Positions 15,961 to 24,482 of a stretch of DNA of 64,000 bases are shown piece by piece; position 1 is the stretch's first letter; the number at the start of each line of letters is the position of its first letter. The notes below the pieces were generated by a model. It was not told where the DNA came from, made no database searches, and saw only the letters and a program-made list of their open reading frames with translations. This DNA is from Variovorax flavidus (lineage in GTDB: Bacteria > Pseudomonadota > Gammaproteobacteria > Burkholderiales > Burkholderiaceae_C), in the NCBI RefSeq assembly GCF_030317145.1, contig NZ_JASZYE010000001.1:1674001-1738000 (forward strand). Reading direction: 5' to 3'. The translations under genes and the position numbers were made by a program.

Positions 15961-18321
15961 TCACAGTTCGAGCACCAGCCTGCCGCCGCCCATGCAGGCG
16001 CGTGAGCAACACGTCATCATCTTCGTGTCGGCCTCGCGTTCGGCGCGCGTGAGCACGACATCGCGGTGGTCGACCTTGCCGGCGAGCACGCGCACTTCGC
16101 AGGAGCCGCAGAGGCCCTCCTCGCAATCGCTCTGCACATCGATGTTGGCCGCGCGCAGAGCGCTCAGCACGGTCTGGTCGGCCGGCACGTGCACGACGAT
16201 GCCGGAGTCCTTCAGCTCGACGTCGAAGGCGTGTTCGCGCGACGGGTCCAGGGTTCGCAGGGTCGACTCGAAATGCTCGACATGCAGCGCGTCCTCGGGC
16301 CAGGCGGCGCAATGCGCCTCCAGCGCCGACAGCATGCGCACCGGACCACAGGCGTAGATCTGGGTGCCGGGTTCGGGCGTGGCGAGCAAGGCTGCCAGGT
16401 CGTTGCGCCGGCCTTCGTCGCCTGCGTAGACGACCAGTCGCCCGCCGTGCAGCGCGGCCAGTTCGTCGACCAACGCCATGCTGGCCCGGGAGCGACCGCT
16501 GTAGTGCAGGGAGTAGTCGAGGCCCAGCGCCTTCGCGCGGCGCGCCATCGCGCTCACGGGCGTGATGCCGATGCCCCCGGCGATGAAGATCACCTTCTTC
16601 GCCGATTCGTCGAGATGGAAGTGATTGCGCGGGCCGCGGATCTTCAGCTTGTCGCCGGCCTTCACGTTCGCATGCACCCAGGCCGAGCCGCCGCGGCCGT
16701 CGGCCTCGCGCAGCACGGCGATCTCGAGCGCCTTCGCGTCATCGGGGTCGCCGCACAGCGAGTACTGCCGCGAGAGTTCCGGATGGCCGCATTCGATGTC
16801 GATGTGCGAACCCGGCGTCCAGCGTGGCATCGGCCGGCCGTCCGGCGCGACGAGGCGCAGCTTCACGATGCCGTCCGCCACCCGGGCGACTCTCTCGACC
16901 ACCACCGGCCGCGTGATCGCGCCCTTCGACGGCTCGCCAAGGCGCACCGGCACCGAAACCTCCGGCCGGCGCAGCGCAGGCAGCGAGCGCTCCGGGTTGT
17001 GTGCGGGATCCCATTCCACCCACAGATGCTCCGGCCCTCGAAACGAGGTGTTGGGCACGTACGAGAACGCTTGCGCCGACAAACGCATGTGGGGCAGCCG
17101 CCGCGTGAACTCCTCCAGGAAGATCTGCATCTCCATGCGCGCCAGGTTCTTGCCCATGCACTGGTGCGAGCCGTAGCCGAAGGTCAGATGGTCGCTCGCG
17201 TTGTCGCGCCGGATGTCGAACAGGTCGGCATCCGCGAAGTGGGCCTGGTCGTGATTGGCCGACGACGTGACGATCAACAGCTTCGATCCGGCGGGCAGGT
17301 CTAGGCCACCCACCTGCGCATCGGCCGTGACGATGCGGCGCCATGCCGCGACCGAGCCGTTGTGACGCAGGCACTCCTCGACGGCGTTGGGGATCAGGCT
17401 CGGGTCTTCGCAGATGTCGCGCCACACGTCGGGGTGCTGCAGCAGCAGCTTCATCGCATTGGCGGTCGCGTTGGCGGTGGTCTCATGGGCCGCGACGATG
17501 CCGGCCATCATCATCGAGTGCAAGTACGAGTCGGTGACGACGTCGGGCAGCTCGCGCTGCTTGCGCAGCCCGTACTGCATCCAGCCGCCGCCCTCCGGGT
17601 CCTGCCGCATCTTGTCGAGCACCTTGCCGGCGAACTGCCAGAAGTTGCCGACCGCATGCGCCACGGCGACCTGTTCCTCCGGCTTCGGCCGGCCCCAGGT
17701 GTTGACCGTGTGCGCGATCGAATACTGGCGCAGCGTGTCCATGTCTTCCTCGGGCACGCCGAGGAAATGCAACGCCACGGTCAGGGGGACTTCCCAGAGC
17801 ATCTGGTCCACGAGGTCGGCGCGGCCGTCGTCGATGAAGCGGTCGACATACTCGCGGGCGAGTTGCCGCACCATCGGCTCGTGGTGCTTGAGTTCCTCCG
17901 GCGTGAACGGGTCCATCAGCGCGCGGCGGCGCGGCATGTGCGCCGGCTCGTCCTCATTGACCAGCGTGCGGTTCAGCGCAAAGCCGTAGGACGCGAGCAC
18001 CGCGTTCGCCTCGTCGCCGGTCGGCGTGATCTTCTCGAGCGCGATGGCGGGGCTGAAGGTGATGTTGTCGCGAAAGATCGCCTTGATGTCGTCGTAGCGC
18101 GTGACCACCCAGTAGCCGAGCTTCGGGCTCCAGAAGATCGGCTCCTTCTCGCGCGCCCAGCGCACGTATTCGGGCGGGTCCTGCTGGTAGCCGTCCTCGA
18201 ATGGATCGAAGTCCGCGGCGCGCTGGCTGACCGGACAGCCGGTCGGCGTTCGCTCGCCGGACAACGCGCCATGCGCGACGGGACAACCGGCCGTTCGAAG
18301 CGCGACTTCAACACTCTTCAT
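15961..18321 (-). CDS. Self-sufficient cytochrome P450 (CYP116B-like P450-reductase-ferredoxin fusion)
   Basis: A 786-residue class VII monooxygenase carrying its own electron chain. Residues 1-430 are the P450: I-helix AHETT at about 278-282, the ExxR motif EECLR near 315-319, and the haem-ligand loop FGYGSHQCMG with Cys388. Residues about 460-690 are a phthalate-dioxygenase-reductase-like module: flavin-binding RQYSL, and nucleotide-binding IFIAGGIGITPVSAMA and YACGPVRML. The C-terminal [2Fe-2S] ferredoxin shows DCEEGLCGSCEVRV (C-x4-C-x2-C) and the fourth cysteine in MMTCC. All active-site elements are intact. Length matches P450RhF-type enzymes, which oxidise aromatics and alkyl aryl ethers. 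It is 13 bases downstream of a Bug protein gene and is the second gene of that operon. Confidence 0.96.
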   Translation of the reverse strand: MKSVEVALRTAGCPVAHGALSGERTPTGCPVSQRAADFDPFEDGYQQDPPEYVRWAREKEPIFWSPKLGYWVVTRYDDIKAIFRDNITFSPAIALEKITPTGDEANAVLASYGFALNRTLVNEDEPAHMPRRRALMDPFTPEELKHHEPMVRQLAREYVDRFIDDGRADLVDQMLWEVPLTVALHFLGVPEEDMDTLRQYSIAHTVNTWGRPKPEEQVAVAHAVGNFWQFAGKVLDKMRQDPEGGGWMQYGLRKQRELPDVVTDSYLHSMMMAGIVAAHETTANATANAMKLLLQHPDVWRDICEDPSLIPNAVEECLRHNGSVAAWRRIVTADAQVGGLDLPAGSKLLIVTSSANHDQAHFADADLFDIRRDNASDHLTFGYGSHQCMGKNLARMEMQIFLEEFTRRLPHMRLSAQAFSYVPNTSFRGPEHLWVEWDPAHNPERSLPALRRPEVSVPVRLGEPSKGAITRPVVVERVARVADGIVKLRLVAPDGRPMPRWTPGSHIDIECGHPELSRQYSLCGDPDDAKALEIAVLREADGRGGSAWVHANVKAGDKLKIRGPRNHFHLDESAKKVIFIAGGIGITPVSAMARRAKALGLDYSLHYSGRSRASMALVDELAALHGGRLVVYAGDEGRRNDLAALLATPEPGTQIYACGPVRMLSALEAHCAAWPEDALHVEHFESTLRTLDPSREHAFDVELKDSGIVVHVPADQTVLSALRAANIDVQSDCEEGLCGSCEVRVLAGKVDHRDVVLTRAEREADTKMMTCCSRACMGGGRLVLEL

Positions 18322-18334
18322 GGCGCGCGCCTCC

Positions 18335-19327
18335 TCAGTCGAGCGAGATGTTCAGATCGCGGATCAGCTTCTGCCACTTGATGGTTTCGGCCTTCAGCAA
18401 CTCCGCAAACTGCGCCGGCGTGTTGCCGACCGGCTCGACGCCGAAGTCGACCAGCCGCTTGGTGACCGCCGGGTCGTGGATCGCCGCGACGACCTGCTTG
18501 TTGATCGCGGCGATCGTCGCGGGGGGCGTGCCCGCAGGCACGACCATGCCGACCAGCGCCGCGGCCTCGACGTTCTTGTAGCCCAGTTCAGCGAAGGTCG
18601 GCACGTCCGGCAATTGCGGCAGCCGTGTCGCGTTGGCCACGGCCAGCGCCCTGACCTTGCCGCCCTTGATGAAGCCGGCGCCTGCGGCCAGATCGACCAT
18701 CATGGCCGGGATCTGACCGCCGGCCACGTCGGCCAGGGCCGGGGCGGCGCCGCGATACGGCGCATGGACCATCTCCAGTCCGGCTTCGGACTTCAGCAGT
18801 TCCATCGCCAGGTGGTGCGGACTGCCGGCGCCGGCCGAGCCGTAGTTGATGCCGCCGCGCTTCGCCTTGGCCTGGGCGATGAAGTCCCTGGCGTCCTTGA
18901 CCTCGATGCCGGGGCCGACGACCAGGATCATCGGGAAGCGCCCCATCAGCGTGACGGGAGCGAGGTCCTTGGTGGGGCTGTAGCTGAGCGACTTGTAGAG
19001 CACCGGATTGAAGACCAGCGTGCCGTTGTCGGCCGACAGCACCGTGTAGCCATCTGCCGCGGCCCGCGCGACCTCGGCGGCGCCGAGCGCCGTGTTGCCG
19101 CCCGGCTTGTTGTCGACGACGACCGGCTGGCCCGCTTGCGTCGACCAGGTCTGGCCGATGGTGCGCGCGAGAAAGTCGGAGCCGCCACCCGCCGCATACG
19201 GAACGACCCATCGGACCGGCTTGGCCGGATACGTCGACGGAGCCTGCTGCGCGAGCGCGGGCAGATGCAGGACGGGCAACGCCAGCAGCGTCGCAACAAG
19301 AAGCTTCTTCATCGGGTCGATCCTCAT
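18335..19327 (-). CDS. Bug family periplasmic binding protein (tripartite tricarboxylate type)
   Basis: A 330-residue extracytoplasmic solute receptor. A signal peptide (MKKLLVATLLALPVLHLPALAQQ, after MRIDP) precedes YPAKPVRWVVPYAAGGGSDFLARTI, the first Bug signature, followed by VVVDNKPGGNTALGAAEVARAAADGYT, the second. Such proteins bind organic acids or aromatic acids and are usually far more numerous than their TctAB permeases; none is encoded nearby. The gene lies directly upstream of the P450 gene (13-base gap) and divergent from an IclR regulator, so its ligand may be the substrate or product of the P450. The start could also be the ATG five codons later. Confidence 0.93.
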   Translation of the reverse strand: MRIDPMKKLLVATLLALPVLHLPALAQQAPSTYPAKPVRWVVPYAAGGGSDFLARTIGQTWSTQAGQPVVVDNKPGGNTALGAAEVARAAADGYTVLSADNGTLVFNPVLYKSLSYSPTKDLAPVTLMGRFPMILVVGPGIEVKDARDFIAQAKAKRGGINYGSAGAGSPHHLAMELLKSEAGLEMVHAPYRGAAPALADVAGGQIPAMMVDLAAGAGFIKGGKVRALAVANATRLPQLPDVPTFAELGYKNVEAAALVGMVVPAGTPPATIAAINKQVVAAIHDPAVTKRLVDFGVEPVGNTPAQFAELLKAETIKWQKLIRDLNISLD

Positions 19328-19336
19328 GAGTGATTT

Positions 19337-19361
19337 GCGTAATTGTTATACGCTATGCGTA
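19337..19361. promoter_or_regulatory. Candidate IclR operator: three GCGTA half-sites
   Basis: GCGTA occurs at 19337-19341, its reverse complement TACGC at 19349-19353, and GCGTA again at 19357-19361. These form two overlapping inverted repeats (spacers of 7 and 3 bases) in the 86-base gap between the divergent Bug-P450 operon and the iclR gene. A TATAAC hexamer on the minus strand (19345-19350) sits inside the array and could be the -10 element of the Bug-P450 promoter. Assignment to IclR is by position. Confidence 0.5.
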
Positions 19362-19399
19362 ATCAAAACATGGGGTTTCTACCGCCCCAGCCCCCTGAG

Positions 19400-19405
19400 T
19401 AGGAT
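19400..19405 (+). promoter_or_regulatory. -10-like TAGGAT element before iclR
   Basis: TAGGAT ends 8 bases before the ATG at 19414, consistent with a leaderless message. AGGA within it could instead serve as a weak ribosome binding site at 9-base spacing, so the reading is ambiguous. Confidence 0.3.
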
Positions 19406-19413
19406 CAAGCGCC

Positions 19414-20256
19414 ATGAGCAAGACCCAGAGTCCCGACGCAGCTTCGGACGCCGCCGCCCCGCGAGTGCTGGAGCGCCGGCAACGCGTGCAGTCGGCCGAA
19501 ACCGGCATGGCCGTGCTGAAAACCTTGTCGGCGATGGGCGGCAGCGCCGGCCTGTCCGCACTGGCTGCGCAGGTGGGGGAAAGCCCGGCCAAGGTGCATC
19601 GCTACCTGGCGAGCCTGATCCAGGAGGGCCTGGTGGACCAGGACACAAGTTCCCAGCGCTATTTCCTCGGGCCCGAACTGATCCAGATCGGGCTGACGGC
19701 CATGCGGCAGGCCGAGCCGATCCGCCTCGCCGAGCCGGCGCTGGTCCGGCTGCGGGAGAGCCTGGAGATCACCTGCTTCGTGGCGCTCATGGGCAACAAG
19801 GGGCCCACCATCATGCGGTTCGAGGAGCCCGGCCTGCCCGTGACGGTCAATGTGCGTGCCGGCTCGGTGATGTCGCTGGTCTGGTCGGCCACCGGGCGCG
19901 TCTTCCTGGGGCTGCTGGACGAGGCCCGCGTGCGGACCCTGGCGGAAGAAGAACTGGCGGCGGCGACTCCGGACATGCTCGCCCTCCTGCCCATGCCGAA
20001 TCCGATCGACAGCCTGCAGAGCGAAGTCCGGGCCGCCGGCTGTGCTGTCGTCAGGGACGTCTATCTGCGCGGCATCAGCGCCGTGGCTGCCCCCGTGTTC
20101 GACTTCACGGGGCGGGTGTGCGCGGTCCTCACGGCCCTGGGCGCCAGCGGGGGCTTCGATCCGTCTGCGAACGGCCCGATCGCAACGGCGGTTCGGCGCG
20201 AGGCGCAAGCCACCAGCGCCAAACTGGGCTACGCGGCCCCGCGGCCAGGAAACTGA
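19414..20256 (+). CDS. IclR family transcriptional regulator
   Basis: A 280-residue regulator with an N-terminal winged helix (about residues 25-85: VLKTLSAMGGSAGLSALAAQVGESPAKVHRYLASLIQEGLVDQD) and a C-terminal GAF-like effector domain (LVRLRESLEITCFVALMGN to the end). IclR proteins usually control a neighbouring catabolic operon in response to an aromatic or short-chain acid. The divergent Bug-P450 operon, with operator-like repeats between, is the obvious target. About 30 N-terminal residues precede the HTH. It is convergent with the acyl-CoA ligase gene. Confidence 0.93.
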   Translation: MSKTQSPDAASDAAAPRVLERRQRVQSAETGMAVLKTLSAMGGSAGLSALAAQVGESPAKVHRYLASLIQEGLVDQDTSSQRYFLGPELIQIGLTAMRQAEPIRLAEPALVRLRESLEITCFVALMGNKGPTIMRFEEPGLPVTVNVRAGSVMSLVWSATGRVFLGLLDEARVRTLAEEELAAATPDMLALLPMPNPIDSLQSEVRAAGCAVVRDVYLRGISAVAAPVFDFTGRVCAVLTALGASGGFDPSANGPIATAVRREAQATSAKLGYAAPRPGN

Positions 20257-20260
20257 GTGA

Positions 20261-20281
20261 CGGCGCGATGCGCTCGCGCCG
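20261..20281. terminator. Hairpin between convergent iclR and acyl-CoA ligase genes
   Basis: An 8-bp perfect stem CGGCGCGA/TCGCGCCG with a 5-base loop fills the 31-base gap between two converging stop codons. It lacks a T-run, so it may end or stabilise transcripts rather than act as a strong intrinsic terminator. Confidence 0.5.
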
Positions 20282-20287
20282 GTCCCG

Positions 20288-21979
20288 TCAGGACTTGCTC
20301 TCCGCCTCCTGCAGCAGGCGCCACATCACCTTGCCGCTGCCGCTCTTCGGCAACGCATCGACGAACTGCACCGCGCGCGGGATCTTGTAGACCGCCATGT
20401 TTTCGCGGCACCAGTCGATGATCTGCTGTTCGGTCGTGTCCTTGTGCGTCGCGCGCAGCACGACCACCGCCTTGACCGACTCGCCACGGTAGGCGTCCTT
20501 CATCGCGATGACGCAGGCTTCCTGGATCGCGGGGTGACGGAACATCAGCAGTTCGACCTCGGCCGGCCAGACCTTGAAGCCGCTCGCATTGATCATGCGC
20601 TTGAGGCGGTCGGTCATGAAGAAATAGCCGTCCTCGTCCATGCGGCCCATGTCGCCCGAGCGGAAGAAGCGCTTGCCCTCGAACTCGATGAAGGCCGCGG
20701 CCGTCGCATCGGGTCGCTTCCAGTAGCCCTGGAAGACTTCGGGGCCGTGGATGATGATCTCGCCCGATTCGCCGATGGGCATTTCAGTCAGCGTGTCGGG
20801 GTCGACCACCCGCGCATCGGTGCTCATGTACGGGATGCCCAGGCATTGCTGCTTCGGGTTCTCGAAGGGATTGGCGTGCGAGGGCGCAGCGGTTTCGGTG
20901 AGGCCATAGCCCTCCTGGTACTTCAGGCCGAACTGCTCGAGCAGGCGCTGCGCAACGGCCTGCGGCATCGCCGCGCCGCCACCGCCGATGTAGACCAGGC
21001 TGCTCAGGTCGTAGTTCGCGAAGTTCGGGCTGGCCATCAGGTCGATGACCATGGTGGGGATGTTGGTCCAGCTCGTGACCTTGCGGCGCGAGATCAGCCG
21101 CCCGGCGACGTCGCGGTCCCAGCGCGGCATGATGACCAGCGTGCCCGCCATCAGGATCGTGGTGTGCATCATGCTCACCACGCCGGTGATGTGGAACATC
21201 GGCACCACGGCCAGCACCACGGCCTCAGACGAGCCCAGGCCCCACAGCTGGCCGGAGAAGGCGTTGTGCATCAGGCTCGAATGGTGGTGGATGCAGCCCT
21301 TGGGCAGCCCGGTGGTACCGCTGGTGTAGGGCAGCAGCGCCATGTCGTTGGCGCCGACCACGTGCTCGGGGGCCGCATGGCCTGCGTTCATCGCATCGGT
21401 CCAGGCCATGACGGCGCCGCCTTCGAGCGCAGGCAGGGGGTGGCGTGTCAGCAGCCAGCCGCGCCAGGCCGCAGCGGGCGATTCGTCGCCGGTCACCTCG
21501 GCATCGAAGGTGTCGGTGAACTGCGTGACGATCATGTGCGCGAGCCGGTCCTTGGGCTCCAGCGCGTTGCTGGCCTTGGCGAGTTCGGGCGCGAGGTCGC
21601 CGGTGGTGATCGCGACCCTCGCGTCCGGGTCGGTGATGTAGTGCTTCAGCTCCTCGGCACGGTTCATGGGATTGACCGGCACCACGACGGCATTCGCGCG
21701 CAGGATCGCGAAGTGCGCGATCACGAGTTGCGGGCAGTTTTGCATGTCGAGCAGCACCCGGTCGCCGCGCTTCACGCCCAGCGCGTGCAGCGTGCCGGCG
21801 AGGCGCTCGGCCTGCGCCGCGAATTCGCGGTAGGTGATCTCGCTGCCGAAGAAGACGAGTGCCGCCTTGTCGGGGAAACGGGCGGCGGCGGTGGCGAGGT
21901 TGTGCCACAGGGAGGTGGCGGGAACGGTGATCGAACGGGGAAGGCGCTGCGGCCAGAATTTGTAGTGCGGGCGATCCAT
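20288..21979 (-). CDS. AMP-dependent acyl-CoA synthetase (long-chain fatty acid type)
   Basis: A 563-residue ligase that activates a carboxylic acid through an acyl-adenylate to the CoA thioester. The P-loop LLPYTSGTTGLPKGCIHHH is near residues 229-247, followed by YQEGYGLTETAAPSHANP (A5 motif), FRSGDMGRMDEDGYFFMTDRLKRMI (A7/A8) and the C-terminal catalytic lysine region LPKSGSGKVMWR. It resembles FadD-like enzymes, but chain length preference cannot be judged. It is a single gene on the minus strand, divergent from osmC. Confidence 0.92.
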   Translation of the reverse strand: MDRPHYKFWPQRLPRSITVPATSLWHNLATAAARFPDKAALVFFGSEITYREFAAQAERLAGTLHALGVKRGDRVLLDMQNCPQLVIAHFAILRANAVVVPVNPMNRAEELKHYITDPDARVAITTGDLAPELAKASNALEPKDRLAHMIVTQFTDTFDAEVTGDESPAAAWRGWLLTRHPLPALEGGAVMAWTDAMNAGHAAPEHVVGANDMALLPYTSGTTGLPKGCIHHHSSLMHNAFSGQLWGLGSSEAVVLAVVPMFHITGVVSMMHTTILMAGTLVIMPRWDRDVAGRLISRRKVTSWTNIPTMVIDLMASPNFANYDLSSLVYIGGGGAAMPQAVAQRLLEQFGLKYQEGYGLTETAAPSHANPFENPKQQCLGIPYMSTDARVVDPDTLTEMPIGESGEIIIHGPEVFQGYWKRPDATAAAFIEFEGKRFFRSGDMGRMDEDGYFFMTDRLKRMINASGFKVWPAEVELLMFRHPAIQEACVIAMKDAYRGESVKAVVVLRATHKDTTEQQIIDWCRENMAVYKIPRAVQFVDALPKSGSGKVMWRLLQEAESKS

Positions 21980-22088
21980 ACAGTCTCCAAACAGCGTGAG
22001 AGCCTACGACGCCCGACGAGGTGCCTGCATCGGGGAAGCCCCGAAACCGTCACATGGGCGACTCTCTTCTTGCACCAATGACCGACAG

Positions 22089-22126
22089 ACGGAGCCCGCG
22101 ATATGCCGTACAACGGCAGGCTCCGT
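22089..22126 (+). promoter_or_regulatory. Two-part hairpin in the osmC leader
   Basis: Outer arms ACGGAGCC (22089-22096) and GGCTCCGT (22119-22126) pair perfectly. Inside them TGCCG (22104-22108) pairs with CGGCA (22114-22118), which abuts the outer arm directly. The result is a 13-bp stem with a 7-base bulge on one side, ending 25 bases before the osmC ATG. It could be a transcript structure or an operator. Confidence 0.4.
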
Positions 22127-22151
22127 TCCAACCACCCACCGAGGAGTTCAC

Positions 22152-22592
22152 ATGGCAGCAGACAAGCACGCAAGCGTTCACTGGGAAGGTGCCGGCAAGA
22201 CCGGCAAGGGCCAGATCAGCACCGAGACCGGCGCCCTCAAGGACTACCCCTACGGCTTCGCAAGCCGCTTCGAGGACGACAAGCGCGGGACCAACCCGGA
22301 AGAGATCCTGGGCGCGGCGCATGCCGGCTGCCTGACCATGGCCTTCGCCTTCGCGCTCGAAGGCGCGGGCTTCACCGCCAACTCGATCGACACCAAGGCC
22401 GCGGTGCGCCTCGCCAAGGACGGCCCGGGTTTCAAGATCGACCGCATCCAACTCGAACTCGAAGCCAGCATCCCGGGCATCGACGAAGCCAAGTTCCAGG
22501 AACTGGCCGCCGGCGCCAAGGCCGGCTGCCCGCTGTCGAAGGCGCTCGCCAGCGTGCCCGAGATCACGCTGAAGGCCACGCTCAAGAGCTGA
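22152..22592 (+). CDS. osmC: OsmC family peroxiredoxin-like protein
   Basis: A 146-residue protein that reduces organic hydroperoxides by a cysteine pair. The two redox cysteines are in AAHAGCLTMAFAFALE (about residue 58) and GAKAGCPLSKAL (about 127). The start at MAADKHASVHW is preceded by GAGGAG at good spacing; the upstream frame has no coding character. The N-terminal HWEGAGKTGKGQISTETGAL pattern is that of OsmC rather than Ohr. Regulation may involve the hairpin in the leader. Confidence 0.92.
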   Translation: MAADKHASVHWEGAGKTGKGQISTETGALKDYPYGFASRFEDDKRGTNPEEILGAAHAGCLTMAFAFALEGAGFTANSIDTKAAVRLAKDGPGFKIDRIQLELEASIPGIDEAKFQELAAGAKAGCPLSKALASVPEITLKATLKS

Positions 22593-22656
22593 ATCGAGCG
22601 CTGGCCGCCTCCTCGAAGGCGCTGTTTATGATCCCTCGCTCAACGAGGAGACAAAC

Positions 22657-23622
22657 ATGAACATCGCCCGCAAAGGCATCGCGGCGGTCCTGTGGATGGC
22701 CGCTTCGGCCGCCGCCATGGCCGCCTTTCCCGAAAAGCCGATCAAGATCGTGATCGGCTTTCCGGCCGGCGGCCCGCTCGACCAGCACGCGCGCCTGCTC
22801 ACCGACAAGCTGCAGGCCGTGCTGGGCCAGCCCGTGATCGTCGACTACAAGCCAGGCGCCGGCGGCTCGGTCGGCGCGGAGGCCGTCGCCAAGAGCCCGC
22901 CGGACGGCTACACGCTGATGCTGGCCAACACGGGCGTGGCGGTGATCAACGGCGCGCTTTACAACAAGCTGCCCTACAACACGCTCAAGGACTTCACGCC
23001 GATTGCGCGCACGGCCATGCAGCCGCTCGCGCTGCTGGTGACGCCGAAGCTGCCCGTGACGAATATCAGGCAGTTCATCGACTACGCCCGCGCCCGGCCA
23101 GGCCAGATCAACTACGGCTCGGCCGGCAACGGCGGCATCAGCCATCTCGTGCCGGAGATGTTCAAGAACGCGACCGGCATCTTCATGGTCCACATCCCCT
23201 ATCGCGGCAGCGCGCCGGCCTTCACCGACCTGATGGGCGGGCAGGTGCAGTTCATGGCCGAATCGATTCCGCAGGCGGCCAACTATCACAAGCAGGGCAA
23301 GGTCCGCGCGCTGGCCGTCACCAGCGCCACGCGCAACCCTGCCCTCCCCGACGTGCCGACGGTGATCGAATCCGGCGTCAAGGGCTTCGAGGTGGTCGGG
23401 TTCTACGGCTTCCTCGCCCCTGCCGGCACGCCGAAGGACGTGGTCGCCAGGCTCAGTGACGCGTTCAAGCAAGTGCTGACCAGCCCCGAAGTGCGCGACC
23501 GCATGGTGAGCCAGGGGGCCGACCCAGCCTTCCTCGGCTCCGAGGATTTCGCGAAGTTCCTGGTCACTGAAACGCCCCGTTGGGAAAAGGCGGTCAAGGC
23601 CTCCGGCGCCCGGATGGACTGA
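22657..23622 (+). CDS. Bug family periplasmic binding protein
   Basis: A 321-residue solute receptor with a signal peptide (MNIARKGIAAVLWMAASAAAMA) and the Bug signatures FPEKPIKIVIGFPAGGPLDQHAR and VIVDYKPGAGGSVGAEAVAKSPPDGYT. A GAGGAG ribosome binding site and a TATGAT hexamer at 22627-22632 lie upstream. No tripartite permease is nearby. The gene is 58 bases before the amino acid ABC operon; whether they share a transcript is uncertain. Ligand unknown. Confidence 0.92.
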   Translation: MNIARKGIAAVLWMAASAAAMAAFPEKPIKIVIGFPAGGPLDQHARLLTDKLQAVLGQPVIVDYKPGAGGSVGAEAVAKSPPDGYTLMLANTGVAVINGALYNKLPYNTLKDFTPIARTAMQPLALLVTPKLPVTNIRQFIDYARARPGQINYGSAGNGGISHLVPEMFKNATGIFMVHIPYRGSAPAFTDLMGGQVQFMAESIPQAANYHKQGKVRALAVTSATRNPALPDVPTVIESGVKGFEVVGFYGFLAPAGTPKDVVARLSDAFKQVLTSPEVRDRMVSQGADPAFLGSEDFAKFLVTETPRWEKAVKASGARMD

Positions 23623-23680
23623 ACCGGCACAGCTCTTGCGTACGGTCGATGGATTCATCGACTTACCCAGGAGCCCTGCC

Positions 23681-24472
23681 ATGAAGTATTCCAAGCGCCA
23701 GTTCGCGTCGATCCTCGCCGCGGCCGCGCTGTTCAGCGTCGGTGCCGCGAACGCCCAGAATGCGCTCGACAACGTCCTGAAGGCCAAGACCATCAAGATC
23801 GCCGTGCCGACGGACTACCCGCCCTACGGCTCGGTCGACAAGAACATGGCGCCGCAGGGCCTCGACGTCGAGATGGCCCAGCTCATCGCGAGCAAGCTGG
23901 GCGTGAAGGTCGAGCTGGTGCCCGTCACCAGCGCCAATCGCATTCCTTACCTGCAGACGCGCAAGGCAGATCTCGTGATCTCCACGCTCGGCAAGAACGC
24001 CGAGCGCGAGAAGGTGATCGATTTCTCCGCGGCCTACGCGCCCTTCTTCCAGGCTGTGTACGCCTCCAAGAACCTCAACATCAAGAGCTTTGCCGACATG
24101 GGCGGCAAGAGCGTGGCCGTGACGCGCGGCGCGATGGAAGACCAGGAACTCGCCAAGGTGGCACCGTCCAACGTCGACTACAAGCGCTTCGAGGACAACA
24201 ACGCCACCATCGCGGCCTTCGTTGCGGGCCAGACGCAGACCATCGCCACGAGCGCGGCCGTCGCCGGCGACATGATGCAGAAGAACCCGCAGCTCGGCGC
24301 CGAATACAAGCTGCTGCTCAAGGACAGCCCCTGCTTCATCGGCATCGCCAAGGGCGAGGACGCGCTGAAGACCAAGGTCAACGACATCATCGCCGGCGCC
24401 AAGAAGGACGGCACGTTGGACACCATGGCGAAGAAGTGGCTCGGCCGGCCGGCCGGCGACCTGCCGGTCTGA
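23681..24472 (+). CDS. Polar amino acid ABC transporter, periplasmic binding protein
   Basis: A 263-residue family 3 solute-binding protein. The start at MKYSKRQFASILAAAALFSVGAANA gives a normal signal peptide and is preceded by CAGGAG; the upstream in-frame Met lacks this. The mature part shows KIAVPTDYPPYGSVDKNMAPQGLDVEMAQLIASKLG, the standard opening, and RKADLVISTLGKNAEREKVIDFS. It heads an operon with two permeases and an ATPase. The substrate is probably a polar amino acid or related compound. Confidence 0.94.
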   Translation: MKYSKRQFASILAAAALFSVGAANAQNALDNVLKAKTIKIAVPTDYPPYGSVDKNMAPQGLDVEMAQLIASKLGVKVELVPVTSANRIPYLQTRKADLVISTLGKNAEREKVIDFSAAYAPFFQAVYASKNLNIKSFADMGGKSVAVTRGAMEDQELAKVAPSNVDYKRFEDNNATIAAFVAGQTQTIATSAAVAGDMMQKNPQLGAEYKLLLKDSPCFIGIAKGEDALKTKVNDIIAGAKKDGTLDTMAKKWLGRPAGDLPV

Positions 24473-24482
24473 TCCGACCGCC

